64,000 bases of DNA from Halalkalibacter oceani. GTDB taxonomy: Bacteria > Bacillota > Bacilli > Bacillales > Bacillaceae_D. The translations under genes and the position numbers were made by a program. This document shows, one piece after another, positions 15,133 to 23,652 of this stretch. Every line of letters begins with the position of its first letter. Position 1 is the first letter of the stretch. The notes beneath the pieces were generated by a model. That model was not told the origin of the DNA and did not search any database. It saw only the letters and a list, made by a program, of their open reading frames with translations. The stretch lies in the NCBI RefSeq assembly GCF_023715605.1, contig NZ_JAMBOL010000003.1:1-64000 (forward strand). The letters run 5' to 3'.

Positions 15133-16719
15133 ATGAAGAGTAAAGGTTACTATTTTGTTTTGATGGCATTTATTTTATTTTTTACAGGAGCCTGTTCCGA
15201 AAAAGAGAATGCAGCAGAAGAGACGGCATTACATGAAGATTCACAGACGATACAGGTTGCGATTGCGACTGACACGGGAGCGGATAAGCTTGATGCCGCT
15301 TCGTATGATGGAGCGATGTCGGCCTATACAGCTATTTATGAACCGTTGGTTGAATATGGACCAAAGGGGGACATACAACCGGCTCTTGCTCAAGCTTGGG
15401 AACTATCTGAAGATGGCAAGCAGTATACTTTTTATTTACGCGAGGATGTTTATTTTTCAGATGGATCGAAAATGGATAGTGACGCTGTGCTCTTTTCGAT
15501 TAACCGCTGGAAAGGAAAACAGGAGCATGATTGGTTAAAAACAGCGTCTACGTTGCAAACTGTCGAAAAAATAGATGATTATACGATCAAGCTTACGTTT
15601 TCAGAACCAAGTGCTGACATTTTAAATGAATTAACTGCTGCCCGTCCTTTACGGATCATGAGCCCAAATGCAGTAGAGCCTGCCGGTGATCCAGATGGAG
15701 AGTTTGTCAACGCAATTGGAACGGGACCGTTTCAAATCGACGATTACCTAAAAGATAAAGAAACAACGTTCATCCCAAATCCAAACTATTGGGGAGAAAA
15801 AGCGCAAATCGAGAAAATGGTCTGGAGGGTCATCCCGGATCCGGAAACTCGGTCCTTAGCCCTGCAGGAAGGCAGTATCCAATTGGCCGGGGGAGAAATG
15901 AGCAAAATCCCGTACCAGGCTTTACGTACTTTTAAAGATGATGATCAGTTCAAGGTCGAGTCTAAGCCCGGAACGATGAACTACTTTCTCGTAATGAACA
16001 ACGGAAGAGAGCCGCTACAGGATGTAAAAGTACGACAAGCCTTAAATTTTGCGATTGATAAAGAAAGCCTTGCGAATGAGTTGCTTGATAAAAATGGAAA
16101 CGCGGCAAAAGGCTTATTTGCCGAAACAGTCCCTTTTGTAAACGAACAGAACAGTCCTGGATACGCTTATGATTTAGATAAGGCAAAAGAGTTGTTGAGA
16201 GAGGCTGGATATGGGGAGGATGACAATCAGCTAAAGCTAAAACTTGTTTTGCAAACAGAAGAATTTCCAGAGTGGAAACAAATTGCTGAAATGATTCAAA
16301 GTGATTTTAATCAGGCTGGAATTGAAGTGACACTGGATAGTATGGAATCGGCAGCTTATTACGATAACCTATGGGAAAAGCAGGACTACGATCTTTTTAT
16401 CTATCGTACATACGCAGACGGGCTGAACCCTCAAGGCTTCCTTGATGCACTTTTTACAATCAATGAACAGGGGACGGGAGTGGGCTTTACTGATCCGACA
16501 CTTTCAGAGCATATTCACGAGGCCGCAAAAGCGCTAAGCGACGAGGATCGCCAAGCTGCCTATAATACAGTGCTATCTTATATGCATGACAATGCCGTAA
16601 CGGTACCTTTGTTCTATCCAAATGAAATTGTGGTCCGTGACGCGGGACTGGAAGGGTTCGGCTGGGGTGCCATTAGTGATCACCCTGTACGATGGAATAA
16701 GCTGAAAAAGGAAAATTAA
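15133..16719 (+). CDS. Solute-binding lipoprotein, Opp/Nik/Cnt family
   Basis: 528 residues. A lipoprotein signal ends at lipobox FTGAC (C21). The mature part is an SBP_bac_5 domain with the typical YEPLVEYGPKGDIQPALAQAWELSEDGKQYTFYLREDVYFSDG start and GTGPF motif. This family binds oligopeptides, nickel-histidine or metallophore complexes (CntA, NikA). Location behind a Zur box favours a zinc complex as cargo. The start has AGGAGG at 8 bases. It is the first of five genes with spacing or overlaps below 10 bases. Confidence 0.9.
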   Translation: MKSKGYYFVLMAFILFFTGACSEKENAAEETALHEDSQTIQVAIATDTGADKLDAASYDGAMSAYTAIYEPLVEYGPKGDIQPALAQAWELSEDGKQYTFYLREDVYFSDGSKMDSDAVLFSINRWKGKQEHDWLKTASTLQTVEKIDDYTIKLTFSEPSADILNELTAARPLRIMSPNAVEPAGDPDGEFVNAIGTGPFQIDDYLKDKETTFIPNPNYWGEKAQIEKMVWRVIPDPETRSLALQEGSIQLAGGEMSKIPYQALRTFKDDDQFKVESKPGTMNYFLVMNNGREPLQDVKVRQALNFAIDKESLANELLDKNGNAAKGLFAETVPFVNEQNSPGYAYDLDKAKELLREAGYGEDDNQLKLKLVLQTEEFPEWKQIAEMIQSDFNQAGIEVTLDSMESAAYYDNLWEKQDYDLFIYRTYADGLNPQGFLDALFTINEQGTGVGFTDPTLSEHIHEAAKALSDEDRQAAYNTVLSYMHDNAVTVPLFYPNEIVVRDAGLEGFGWGAISDHPVRWNKLKKEN

Positions 16720-16722
16720 CAA

Positions 16723-17664
16723 ATGGGCCGCATTATTGCTAGAAGAGTCCCTATTATCATTCTCTCCCTGTTTCTGTTAAGTATGTTTTTGTTTTTTCTT
16801 GTACGCTTCATTCCGGGATCACCAGAAATGGTGATTCTTTTACAGCGTGGGGGATCAGTAAATGAGGAAGAGCTTAACGAAATAAGGAGAGAATTGGGAC
16901 TGGATGCATCCTTGTTTCAGCAATATTGGGAGTGGATAGGAAATTTGGCGCGGCTCGACTTTGGTCTCTCCTATCAATCCGGCCTACCGGTTATGGAGGA
17001 AATTGGCTCCCGATCGGGGCATTCTTTAAGCCTTATTTTGATTTCCTTAATTGGTTCCATTACTGTCGGAATGCTTCTGGCGTTCTTTGCCGCTCTGTAT
17101 AAAGATAGCAAATGGGATGTATGGGTGCGGAACATAGCCATTTTCCTCTCTTCACTTCCTACTTATTTCATCAGTTTATTGCTTGTGCTTTTTTTCTCGA
17201 TTCATTTGAGGCTGTTACCTGTTTTTGGGAATGATTCCTCGGTTCATTTTATTTTGCCTGTTGCTACGATTAGTCTGTCTCTCGTCGCGATGTTTGTTCC
17301 GTTATTCAGGCAAATCTTTGGAGAAGTGATGGGAAGTTTGTATTTTGAAGCGATGAGGGCGAGAGGGGCAAAGCGGCTCAGTTTATATGGCACATCATTA
17401 CTCAAGCCGAGTATCCACGGGATGTTAACAATAATCGCTTCGAGTACCGGTTCACTTTGGGGCGCGATTATCGTCACGGAGAATATCTTTGCCTTACCCG
17501 GGCTTGGCAGTTATATTATTAGCTCGATTTCGGCAAGAGACTACTCAGTTATCATTGGATTTACGATGAGCATGGCGTTTTTTACGATGATCCTTTACTT
17601 GATAATCGACTTGCTGCTATATATGGTCGACCCGAGAAAGGGGATACGGGAAGAAAATGATTAA
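16723..17664 (+). CDS. Importer permease, DppB/NikB/CntB type
   Basis: 313 residues with six transmembrane helices, a conserved FLVRFIPGSPE periplasmic start, an FRQIFGEVMGSLYFEAMRARGAKRLSL EAA-loop for the ATPase and VDPRKGIREEN at the C-terminus. It begins 3 bases after the lipoprotein gene and overlaps the next permease by 8 bases. It forms the membrane channel with the DppC-like subunit. Confidence 0.92.
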   Translation: MGRIIARRVPIIILSLFLLSMFLFFLVRFIPGSPEMVILLQRGGSVNEEELNEIRRELGLDASLFQQYWEWIGNLARLDFGLSYQSGLPVMEEIGSRSGHSLSLILISLIGSITVGMLLAFFAALYKDSKWDVWVRNIAIFLSSLPTYFISLLLVLFFSIHLRLLPVFGNDSSVHFILPVATISLSLVAMFVPLFRQIFGEVMGSLYFEAMRARGAKRLSLYGTSLLKPSIHGMLTIIASSTGSLWGAIIVTENIFALPGLGSYIISSISARDYSVIIGFTMSMAFFTMILYLIIDLLLYMVDPRKGIREEND

Positions 17665-18454
17665 GATAGAGAAATCACGATGGAGGCGGCCGGCCCTTTG
17701 TTGTGCACTATTGCTGATGGCTATTGTGATCGCTATGATCGTCACCCCCTATGATCCTTATCATGTCGATGTTTCAAACAAGCTTCAAAAGCCAAGCTCC
17801 CTTCACTGGTTCGGAACAGATCATCTCGGCCGTGATGTACTGACCAGATTAGTATACGGGGCGCCGTTTACTTTACTTTTTCCTTTTCTTGTCTTAGTCA
17901 TTTCTGCTATCATCGGTAGTCTGTTTGGACTTGTTAGCAGCTATGTAGGAGGGAAGGTGGATAGCGCGATGACTGCTGTGATGGATGCGTTCAGCTCGAT
18001 TCCGAACCTGCTTCTTGCGATTGCGATAACCGGCTTACTTGGTCCCGGCCTACTTAATACACTTCTGGCCACTTCGATTTCCTGGTGGGTTCAATATGCC
18101 CGAATTGTCCGGAGTGTCGGCATTACGATTCGCCGAGAGCCTTATATGCTTGCTGCACAATTAAGTGGCTCGTTTGGAGGCAAGCTGATCTATCGTCATT
18201 TGCTTCCGAATACGAAGCCGCTTGTGCGGGAGCTTTTCTTTTTAGATATGGGGGCTGTTATCCTGCTTATGTCAAGTCTGTCCTTTCTTGGTCTTGGCGC
18301 ACAGCCTCCGTTGGCGGAATGGGGGAGTATGATGTTCGATGGAAAAAGTTATTTACAGATCGCTCCTTGGATTACCCTGATTCCTGCAGCCGCCATTACC
18401 ATTTTCGTCATGCTCTTTTATTTGATCGGAAGGGGGTTACAGTCACGTGAATAG
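17657..18454 (+). CDS. Importer permease, DppC/NikC/CntC type
   Basis: 265 residues. It has the family hallmark HWFGTDHLGRDVLTRLVYG before the transmembrane region, SWWVQYARIVRSVGITIRREPYMLAAQLSGS as EAA loop and FLGLGAQPPLAEWG after it. Overlap with both neighbours shows translational coupling. The GADxPxAEWG-like end is shared with nickel and metallophore systems as well as dipeptide systems, so it does not decide the substrate. Confidence 0.92.
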   Translation: MIKIEKSRWRRPALCCALLLMAIVIAMIVTPYDPYHVDVSNKLQKPSSLHWFGTDHLGRDVLTRLVYGAPFTLLFPFLVLVISAIIGSLFGLVSSYVGGKVDSAMTAVMDAFSSIPNLLLAIAITGLLGPGLLNTLLATSISWWVQYARIVRSVGITIRREPYMLAAQLSGSFGGKLIYRHLLPNTKPLVRELFFLDMGAVILLMSSLSFLGLGAQPPLAEWGSMMFDGKSYLQIAPWITLIPAAAITIFVMLFYLIGRGLQSRE

Positions 18455-19262
18455 CAGCAACGCATTACTGGAAGTCAGCCGTCTTTCCGTTGATTTAGGG
18501 GAAAACCGGTTAATCGATGACGTGACCTTTAACATTAATAAAAATGAGGTTTTCTGTCTGGTTGGAGAATCGGGAAGCGGGAAGTCCCTTACTTCACGGG
18601 CGATTATGGGGCTGCTCGCTAAAAGAAAGTGGAACATTTCAGGAAACGTTCAACTGGAAGCATGCCCTTCAAATTTAACAACATTATCGGAAAAGCATTG
18701 GCAGGACATCCGCGGTAAACAAATCGCGATGATCTATCAGAATCCGACCCAGGCTCTTCATCCCTTCTTAAAGATCAAGTCACAAATGATCCAACAGCTT
18801 AAAAGCACAGGAATGAAAAGCAAGAAAGAAATGAACAACCGCATCCTGCAGCAATTAGATGATATGAACTTTCCTGAGCCCGATCAAATTGCCAACGCCT
18901 ACCCCTGCCAACTAAGCGGAGGGATGAATCAGCGGGTAATGATTGCGCTCGCGCTCTTAAGGAAGCCGCGCCTGTTAATCGCCGATGAACCGACCACTGG
19001 TCTTGATACCATTAACCAGCAGCTTATTATCAACAACTTATTACAGTTGAAGAAAAGGAACGGTATGTCGATCTTGTTTATCACACATGACTTGCGGTTG
19101 GTTAATAAGCTTGCAAATAAAGTAGCTGTCATGAGAAAGGGAAAAATTGTAGAGGCCGGCGCACTGACCAAGATAAAAAACGAACCGGACCATCCCTATA
19201 CAAAAGAATTATGGAAACAAATTCCCAGACTTTATGAAAGAAGGGAAGCCAGTGATCATTGA
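18447..19262 (+). CDS. Importer ATPase 1, DppD/NikD/CntD type
   Basis: 271 residues. Walker A GESGSGKS, Q-loop IYQNPTQAL, signature LSGGMNQRV, Walker B LLIADEPTTGLD and an ITHD switch. The C-terminal stretch HPYTKELWKQIPRL is the shortened oligopeptide-ATPase tail without the usual iron-sulfur cysteines seen in some Opp ATPases. It starts at GTG 18447 inside the end of the permease gene. Confidence 0.92.
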   Translation: MNSSNALLEVSRLSVDLGENRLIDDVTFNINKNEVFCLVGESGSGKSLTSRAIMGLLAKRKWNISGNVQLEACPSNLTTLSEKHWQDIRGKQIAMIYQNPTQALHPFLKIKSQMIQQLKSTGMKSKKEMNNRILQQLDDMNFPEPDQIANAYPCQLSGGMNQRVMIALALLRKPRLLIADEPTTGLDTINQQLIINNLLQLKKRNGMSILFITHDLRLVNKLANKVAVMRKGKIVEAGALTKIKNEPDHPYTKELWKQIPRLYERREASDH

Positions 19263-19995
19263 AGCGAAAAATTTGACGGCAGCCTATCAAAAAAAGAAAG
19301 TGCTGCACGATCTCTCTTTCACCTTGAAAAAAGGCGAGAAGCTCGGAATCGTTGGAGAATCAGGAAGTGGAAAAAGTACACTGACACGTGTCTTATCAGG
19401 GTTTCACCCTACAATAAAAGGAGAGCTGTCCATCCGAGAAAGACCCGTTCAAGCGACAGTTAAAGATCGAAGATGGTTGTGCAAGCTTGTTCAAGTAGTA
19501 TTTCAAGATCCTTTTTCCTCCTTGGATCCACAGCAAACGGTCCAACAAGTATTAGAGGAACCACTGCTTAATTTCTTCACCTTGACGAAAGAAGAGAGAA
19601 ACCAACAATTGTTGGAAATAGTAGAGGAAGTCAATTTAGAAAAGGATCTGTTAAAACAAAAAAGCAGGACGGTAAGCGGCGGCCAGGCACAGCGAATTTG
19701 CATAGCCCGCGCTTTGCTTGCCAGACCGGACATTTTAATTTGCGATGAACCTGTAACAAGCCTCGATATGATGACGCAAATAAAGATCCTAAATTTATTA
19801 AAAAAGATCGTTACGGAAAAGCAGCTGTCCATTGTATTTGTCTCCCATGATATTTCCTTAGTATTTGAATTGTGTGATACGGTTTTAGTGCTGAAGGACG
19901 GTAAAAAAATGGACTTCTTTAAAGCCGCCGATTGGCACCGGCCAGAACGAAGCAGCTATACAAATAAATTAATTCATTCAGTCCATTTAAAGTAA
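19252..19995 (+). CDS. Importer ATPase 2, DppF/NikE/CntF type
   Basis: 247 residues from GTG 19252, chosen because GAAGGGA lies 5-6 bases upstream; an ATG at 19234 inside the previous gene is an alternative. Walker A GESGSGKST, Q-loop VFQDPFSSLDP, signature VSGGQAQRI, Walker B ILICDEPVTSLD and SHD switch. At under 250 residues it lacks the long C-terminal peptide-transporter extension, as in NikE and CntF. It completes the five-gene importer. Confidence 0.92.
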   Translation: MIIEAKNLTAAYQKKKVLHDLSFTLKKGEKLGIVGESGSGKSTLTRVLSGFHPTIKGELSIRERPVQATVKDRRWLCKLVQVVFQDPFSSLDPQQTVQQVLEEPLLNFFTLTKEERNQQLLEIVEEVNLEKDLLKQKSRTVSGGQAQRICIARALLARPDILICDEPVTSLDMMTQIKILNLLKKIVTEKQLSIVFVSHDISLVFELCDTVLVLKDGKKMDFFKAADWHRPERSSYTNKLIHSVHLK

Positions 19996-20003
19996 TCATG
20001 ATT

Positions 20004-20039
20004 AAAAAAACCGGCACGCTCTTTAAAGGTGCCGGTTTT
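20004..20039 (+). terminator. Terminator of the importer operon
   Basis: AAAACCGGCAC and GGTGCCGGTTTT form a strong stem 8 bases after the last ATPase gene, ending in TTTTA. Confidence 0.88.
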
Positions 20040-20082
20040 ACAGACATAAGGTTAGAAGGTTGTGAGCTAGAAATTTTAATCA

Positions 20083-20694
20083 TTACAATATAGGCTTATG
20101 AACGACGGTTTGAATAACATGCCCCAAGCCCGTGTGTAAATTACCCTCATGACGTACAGCCTCGCCATAATAAAAATGTTTGAAATGCCAATCGGCAAAG
20201 ACGGTTAAAACTTCCTCAGGCGTGTAAAGTAAACGGATATCGTTTCCACCTCCACTTTGATAAGGGAGCTGTTGATCTGAGTAAACTTCCATAATATATG
20301 TACCACCGGGGCGCAGCATTTCTTTTATTCCATTCATTAGCTTTTTACGGGAATCGGCATCACTGATATGACCAAACACATTGAGTACGACGTCCCATTA
20401 CTGTTTCTTATAGTCGATTTCTTGAGTTAAATCAACCAACTCAGTTTTTACTTTTACATTTCTGGAATCAGCTAACTGGTGCATCTTGTCAAACCCCACA
20501 GTCGAATAATCCCATGCTGTGACACGATGACCTAATTGTGCTGCATAAACAGCGTTCCGACCTTCTCCCTCAGCAAGAGACAACACTTCACAAGAAGAAG
20601 GGAGGTCAGGTAAAACAGCTTGAACGAAGGCGTTAGGCTCAGTTCCATACACATACTCTTGCTTAGAAAAACGCTCATCCCATTGGTTGCTCAT
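20083..20694 (-). pseudogene. SAM-dependent methyltransferase (TehB-like) interrupted by an in-frame stop
   Basis: 203 residues if the stop is read through. The N-terminal 98 residues hold the SAM motif (CEVLSLAEGEGRNAVYAAQLG); then a TAA at 20398-20400 sits exactly between KKQ and WDVVLNVFGHI, which is the conserved post-motif strand, with no frame change. The C-terminal part continues to a normal end. Only one base change would restore the gene. It is third in a minus-strand group with GTP cyclohydrolase II and a PerR-like regulator. Confidence 0.8.
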
Positions 20695-20718
20695 TATTTT
20701 TTCCTCCTTTTCATATTG

Positions 20719-21168
20719 CTACATACGCTGGCTAGTTCCATATACAGGGGATGCTAGTTGACACGTTTTACAAATTCCATAAAACACCAAATGGTGATGG
20801 GTGATTTTATACTTTGTTCTTTTCGCTGCATACTGGTCAATTTCTTCTAAGTAGGGATAATGTAAGTCAACGACCTTCCCGCATGTCGTGCAAATAACAT
20901 GATAATGGTGATCTGTCACGGCATCATAATGTATCGTTTCACCGAAATTCAGCTCTTTTATTATTCCTTTCTTTTTTAAAGATCGAAGCGTGTTATAAAC
21001 TGTTGCATAGCTGACACTCGGAAAATCAACTTTCACTGATTGATACAATTCGTTCGCAGTCGGATGCTCTTTTTTTAGTAAGTTACGATAGATCGCCAGC
21101 CTTTGTGGAGTTATTCGTATTCCATTTGCTTTCAGCTTTGCCAAAGCTAATTCCGTCTGTTTTTCCAT
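20719..21168 (-). CDS. PerR-type Fur-family regulator
   Basis: 149 residues. A winged helix (ITPQRLAIYRNLL...SYATVYNTLRSLKKKGII) precedes a metal domain with H35, D82, H88, H90 and D101 at the positions of the five ligands of the PerR regulatory site; D101 rather than Glu is the PerR-typical choice. C93/C96 and C133/C136 form the structural zinc site. A peroxide sensor inside a zinc island is unexpected. It could be a second, zinc-sensitive branch linking oxidative stress to zinc release. It lies 12 bases after the GTP cyclohydrolase gene. Confidence 0.82.
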   Translation of the reverse strand: MEKQTELALAKLKANGIRITPQRLAIYRNLLKKEHPTANELYQSVKVDFPSVSYATVYNTLRSLKKKGIIKELNFGETIHYDAVTDHHYHVICTTCGKVVDLHYPYLEEIDQYAAKRTKYKITHHHLVFYGICKTCQLASPVYGTSQRM

Positions 21169-21180
21169 TTTCTTATATCC

Positions 21181-21957
21181 TTATTTACTCATGTTGCTAT
21201 AAGTAAAGTCTGGATTCGTTTCACTTTGAAGGTGGCCCGAGCGCTTAATTTTCGTTTGAATATATCGTTCGTTGTCTGGCGTAAGCGAACACCAAGCTGG
21301 GATCCGCTTGTTTATCCGAATTCCGGCCTGCTGAAGCTTTTCTAATTTATGCGGATTGTTCGTCATTAAATCGATCGGACGCTTCCGTAAAAACTTTAAA
21401 ATAGCCGCCGGTTCCTCATATGTTCGTAAATCGTCATCAAATCCGAGTGCTAGATTTGCTTCAACGGTATCCATACCCTGCTGTTGCAATAAATAGGCCA
21501 TTGCCTTATGAAATAATCCGATTCCTCTGCCTTCTTGATTGGCGATATAAAAAATCGCCCCACAGCCATGCTCCACAATCATCTGCTTCGCTTCTCTAAA
21601 TTGTTCCCCGCAATCACATTTTTGACTTCCGAAGACATCTCCTGTGTGGCAAATACTATGAAAACGAACAAAAGCCTGCTCCGCGTTTTCAAAATCTCCA
21701 TAAACCAACACGGATGATACCTGCTTATCCGCCATTGAATTTCCTTGTACTACTTTTATTGATTCCTGAACTGATAATTCCTTACATTCCTCTGTCTGAT
21801 GAATCCATGTGTACCAGTTGAACGAAACGGTTTTACCGTTTACATCAAGAGGAAGAGGAACAGGGCCTAACAGCAAAAGGCTGCCTGAGCGAGAAGACAC
21901 TTTGTTTAGATAGTTAGTTGCAATTTCGTCGTAATGCTTCATAGTAGACTTGGACAA
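21181..21957 (-). CDS. GTP cyclohydrolase II (RibA-type, stand-alone)
   Basis: 258 residues. The catalytic zinc ligands C103, C114 and C116 are in SICHTGDVFGSQKCDCGEQF, and NQEGRGIGL (140-148) binds GTP phosphates. The enzyme opens GTP for riboflavin synthesis. In Bacillus the housekeeping enzyme is fused to DHBP synthase, so this stand-alone copy with a divergent N-terminus (about 80 residues) is probably an extra copy. It is divergent from hemB with a Zur box in the 170-base gap, which suggests a zinc-starvation role although zinc ligands are intact. Confidence 0.88.
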   Translation of the reverse strand: MSKSTMKHYDEIATNYLNKVSSRSGSLLLLGPVPLPLDVNGKTVSFNWYTWIHQTEECKELSVQESIKVVQGNSMADKQVSSVLVYGDFENAEQAFVRFHSICHTGDVFGSQKCDCGEQFREAKQMIVEHGCGAIFYIANQEGRGIGLFHKAMAYLLQQQGMDTVEANLALGFDDDLRTYEEPAAILKFLRKRPIDLMTNNPHKLEKLQQAGIRINKRIPAWCSLTPDNERYIQTKIKRSGHLQSETNPDFTYSNMSK

Positions 21958-22033
21958 CTACGTTCTCTCCTTTATTTTGATCGAGGATCACGAGATTTGA
22001 TTTATTTCTCCCTTCCTTTTTCGAGTACGAACA

Positions 22034-22062
22034 TTGCGCTCCTCAACATATTTAGCTATAAT
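22034..22062 (+). promoter_or_regulatory. SigA-type promoter of hemB
   Basis: TTGCGC and TATAAT with 17-base spacing. Zur box 5 starts 10 bases after the -10 element and so covers the predicted transcription start. Confidence 0.65.
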
Positions 22063-22071
22063 TTAATTTGA

Positions 22072-22092
22072 AAATAGTAATCATTACGATTT
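22072..22092 (+). promoter_or_regulatory. Zur box 5 upstream of hemB
   Basis: AAATAGTAATCATTACGATT plus T. The inner TAATCATTA is perfectly symmetric. It differs from Zur box 1 by one base and shares the downstream context ATAAAGGAAAGT. Confidence 0.82.
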
Positions 22093-22127
22093 AACAATAA
22101 CTCATAAAGGAAAGTGGTGCAACATTA

Positions 22128-23117
22128 TTGAATCAAATTCTTTCATTTAAACGTCATCGCAGATTACGTTCATCGACATTTCTGAGAAATTTAGTGCAGG
22201 AGACCAGGCTTAGTACGGCGGATTTAATTTTTCCTCTTTTTGTACAAGAGGGGGTCAGCTTGAGAACAGAAGTACCTTCGATGCCTGGTGTGTACCAGCT
22301 GACAATCGATTTATTAGAACAGGAAGTGAGGGAGTTAAAACAACTGGGATTGAAAGCACTCCTTCTTTTTGGCATTCCAAGCTGGAAAGATGACCTCGCA
22401 ACTTCAGCGTATACAAAAGATGGAATTGTCCAACGAGCTATTCGACAAATAAAAGCTTTATATCCTGAATTGGTGGTTATTACGGATACATGCATTTGCC
22501 ACTACCAAACAGATGGACATTGTGGTATACCGGTTAACGGCAGAATCGATAACGATAAGTCATTAAACATTCATGCAAAAGTGGCCTTGTCACAAGCTGA
22601 GGCCGGGGCTGATATTTTAGCACCGTCAAGTATGATGGATGGGTTTGTCGCGTATATCCGTCATGCGTTGGATGAGCATGGTTACGAGAATGTTCCTATC
22701 ATGTCGTATGGAGTGAAGTATGCTTCAAGTTATTATGGACCTTTTCATGATGCAGCGGATAATTCACCAGCTTTTGGTGATCGGCGCACGTATCAGATGG
22801 ATCCGGCCAATCGTTTAGAGGCTTTTCGCGAAGCACAGTCAGATGTTGAAGAGGGGGCAGATTTTTTAATTATTAAGCCGGGATTTCCATATTTGGATAT
22901 TATCAGAGATATGCGCAATTCGTTCCATATTCCGCTCATCTCTTATCAAGTAAGCGGGGAGTATGCCCAAATAAAGGCTGCCGCGCAAAATGGTTGGATA
23001 GACGAAAGAAGCACTGTATTAGAAAGCATGATTTCAATGAAGCGGGCCGGTGCTGACCTTATTGTGACATACTTTGCAAAGGATATCGCAAGATTTCTTA
23101 TGGAGGAGAAAGAGTAA
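22128..23117 (+). CDS. hemB: Delta-aminolevulinic acid dehydratase (porphobilinogen synthase), zinc type
   Basis: 329 residues, normal length. HemB condenses two 5-aminolevulinates to porphobilinogen in heme synthesis. The catalytic zinc triad is present: C122, C124 and C132 in [14 protein letters not shown], which Mg-type enzymes lack. The lysine regions [15 protein letters not shown] and [13 protein letters not shown] are conserved. TTG 22128 follows AAAGTGGTG. No other heme genes are nearby, so this is likely an extra, Zur-controlled copy coupled to yidD by a one-base overlap of stop and start. Retention of the zinc ligands argues against a zinc-sparing substitute. Confidence 0.95.
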   Translation: MNQILSFKRHRRLRSSTFLRNLVQETRLSTADLIFPLFVQEGVSLRTEVPSMPGVYQLTIDLLEQEVRELKQLGLKALLLFGIPSWKDDLATSAYTKDGIVQRAIRQIKALYPELVVITDTCICHYQTDGHCGIPVNGRIDNDKSLNIHAKVALSQAEAGADILAPSSMMDGFVAYIRHALDEHGYENVPIMSYGVKYASSYYGPFHDAADNSPAFGDRRTYQMDPANRLEAFREAQSDVEEGADFLIIKPGFPYLDIIRDMRNSFHIPLISYQVSGEYAQIKAAAQNGWIDERSTVLESMISMKRAGADLIVTYFAKDIARFLMEEKE

Positions 23118-23362
23118 TGAAAAAGCTGGCTATTCTATTGATCCGTCCGTATCAAAAGGCGATATCGCCGCTGTTCCCACCAACTTGCAGATTTTATCCG
23201 ACATGCTCACACTACGGAATAGAAGCTTTTCAAAGATTTGGCTTTCTAAAAGGCGGTTGGCTGCTTACAAAGCGCTTACTGAAATGCCATCCCTTTCATC
23301 CAGGTGGGGTGGACCCCGTCCCGAAGAAAATAGATAAAAGAACCGGGAGAAGCTTCAGATGA
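23117..23362 (+). CDS. yidD: YidD membrane protein insertion efficiency factor
   Basis: 81 residues with the family core [20 protein letters not shown], the conserved [11 protein letters not shown] cysteine and [12 protein letters not shown] near the end. YidD is a small membrane-surface protein that assists YidC-dependent insertion. The ATG overlaps the hemB stop. Its link to zinc is by operon only; a YidD family gene lies near zinc-regulated ribosomal genes in other bacilli as well. The 290 bases that follow contain a short open stretch ending FPDHFEWL but nothing I can call a gene. Confidence 0.92.
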   Translation: MKKLAILLIRPYQKAISPLFPPTCRFYPTCSHYGIEAFQRFGFLKGGWLLTKRLLKCHPFHPGGVDPVPKKIDKRTGRSFR

Positions 23363-23652
23363 ACCGACCGTATGAAGTTCGCTTTGACTCTTTCCGATAG
23401 TGTGTTTCCAGTCAAAAAGGATTTTTTGTTGCAGGAGCAAGTGATGATCAAGTAGTTAAACGCTTCCCCGATCATTTTGAGTGGCTCTGAATTTTATGTA
23501 CCTGCAAATTTCCTCTTTAAGCTTCTGAAAGCCTTTCCTTTTATTGATAATAAAGGATATAGTGGAGGTGAGGGCATTTCTCGATATGTTTTGTATCTAT
23601 TTATATGAAACGAATCAAAGCAGCTTCATCCCATTCAAAAAGGGAGGGTAGC

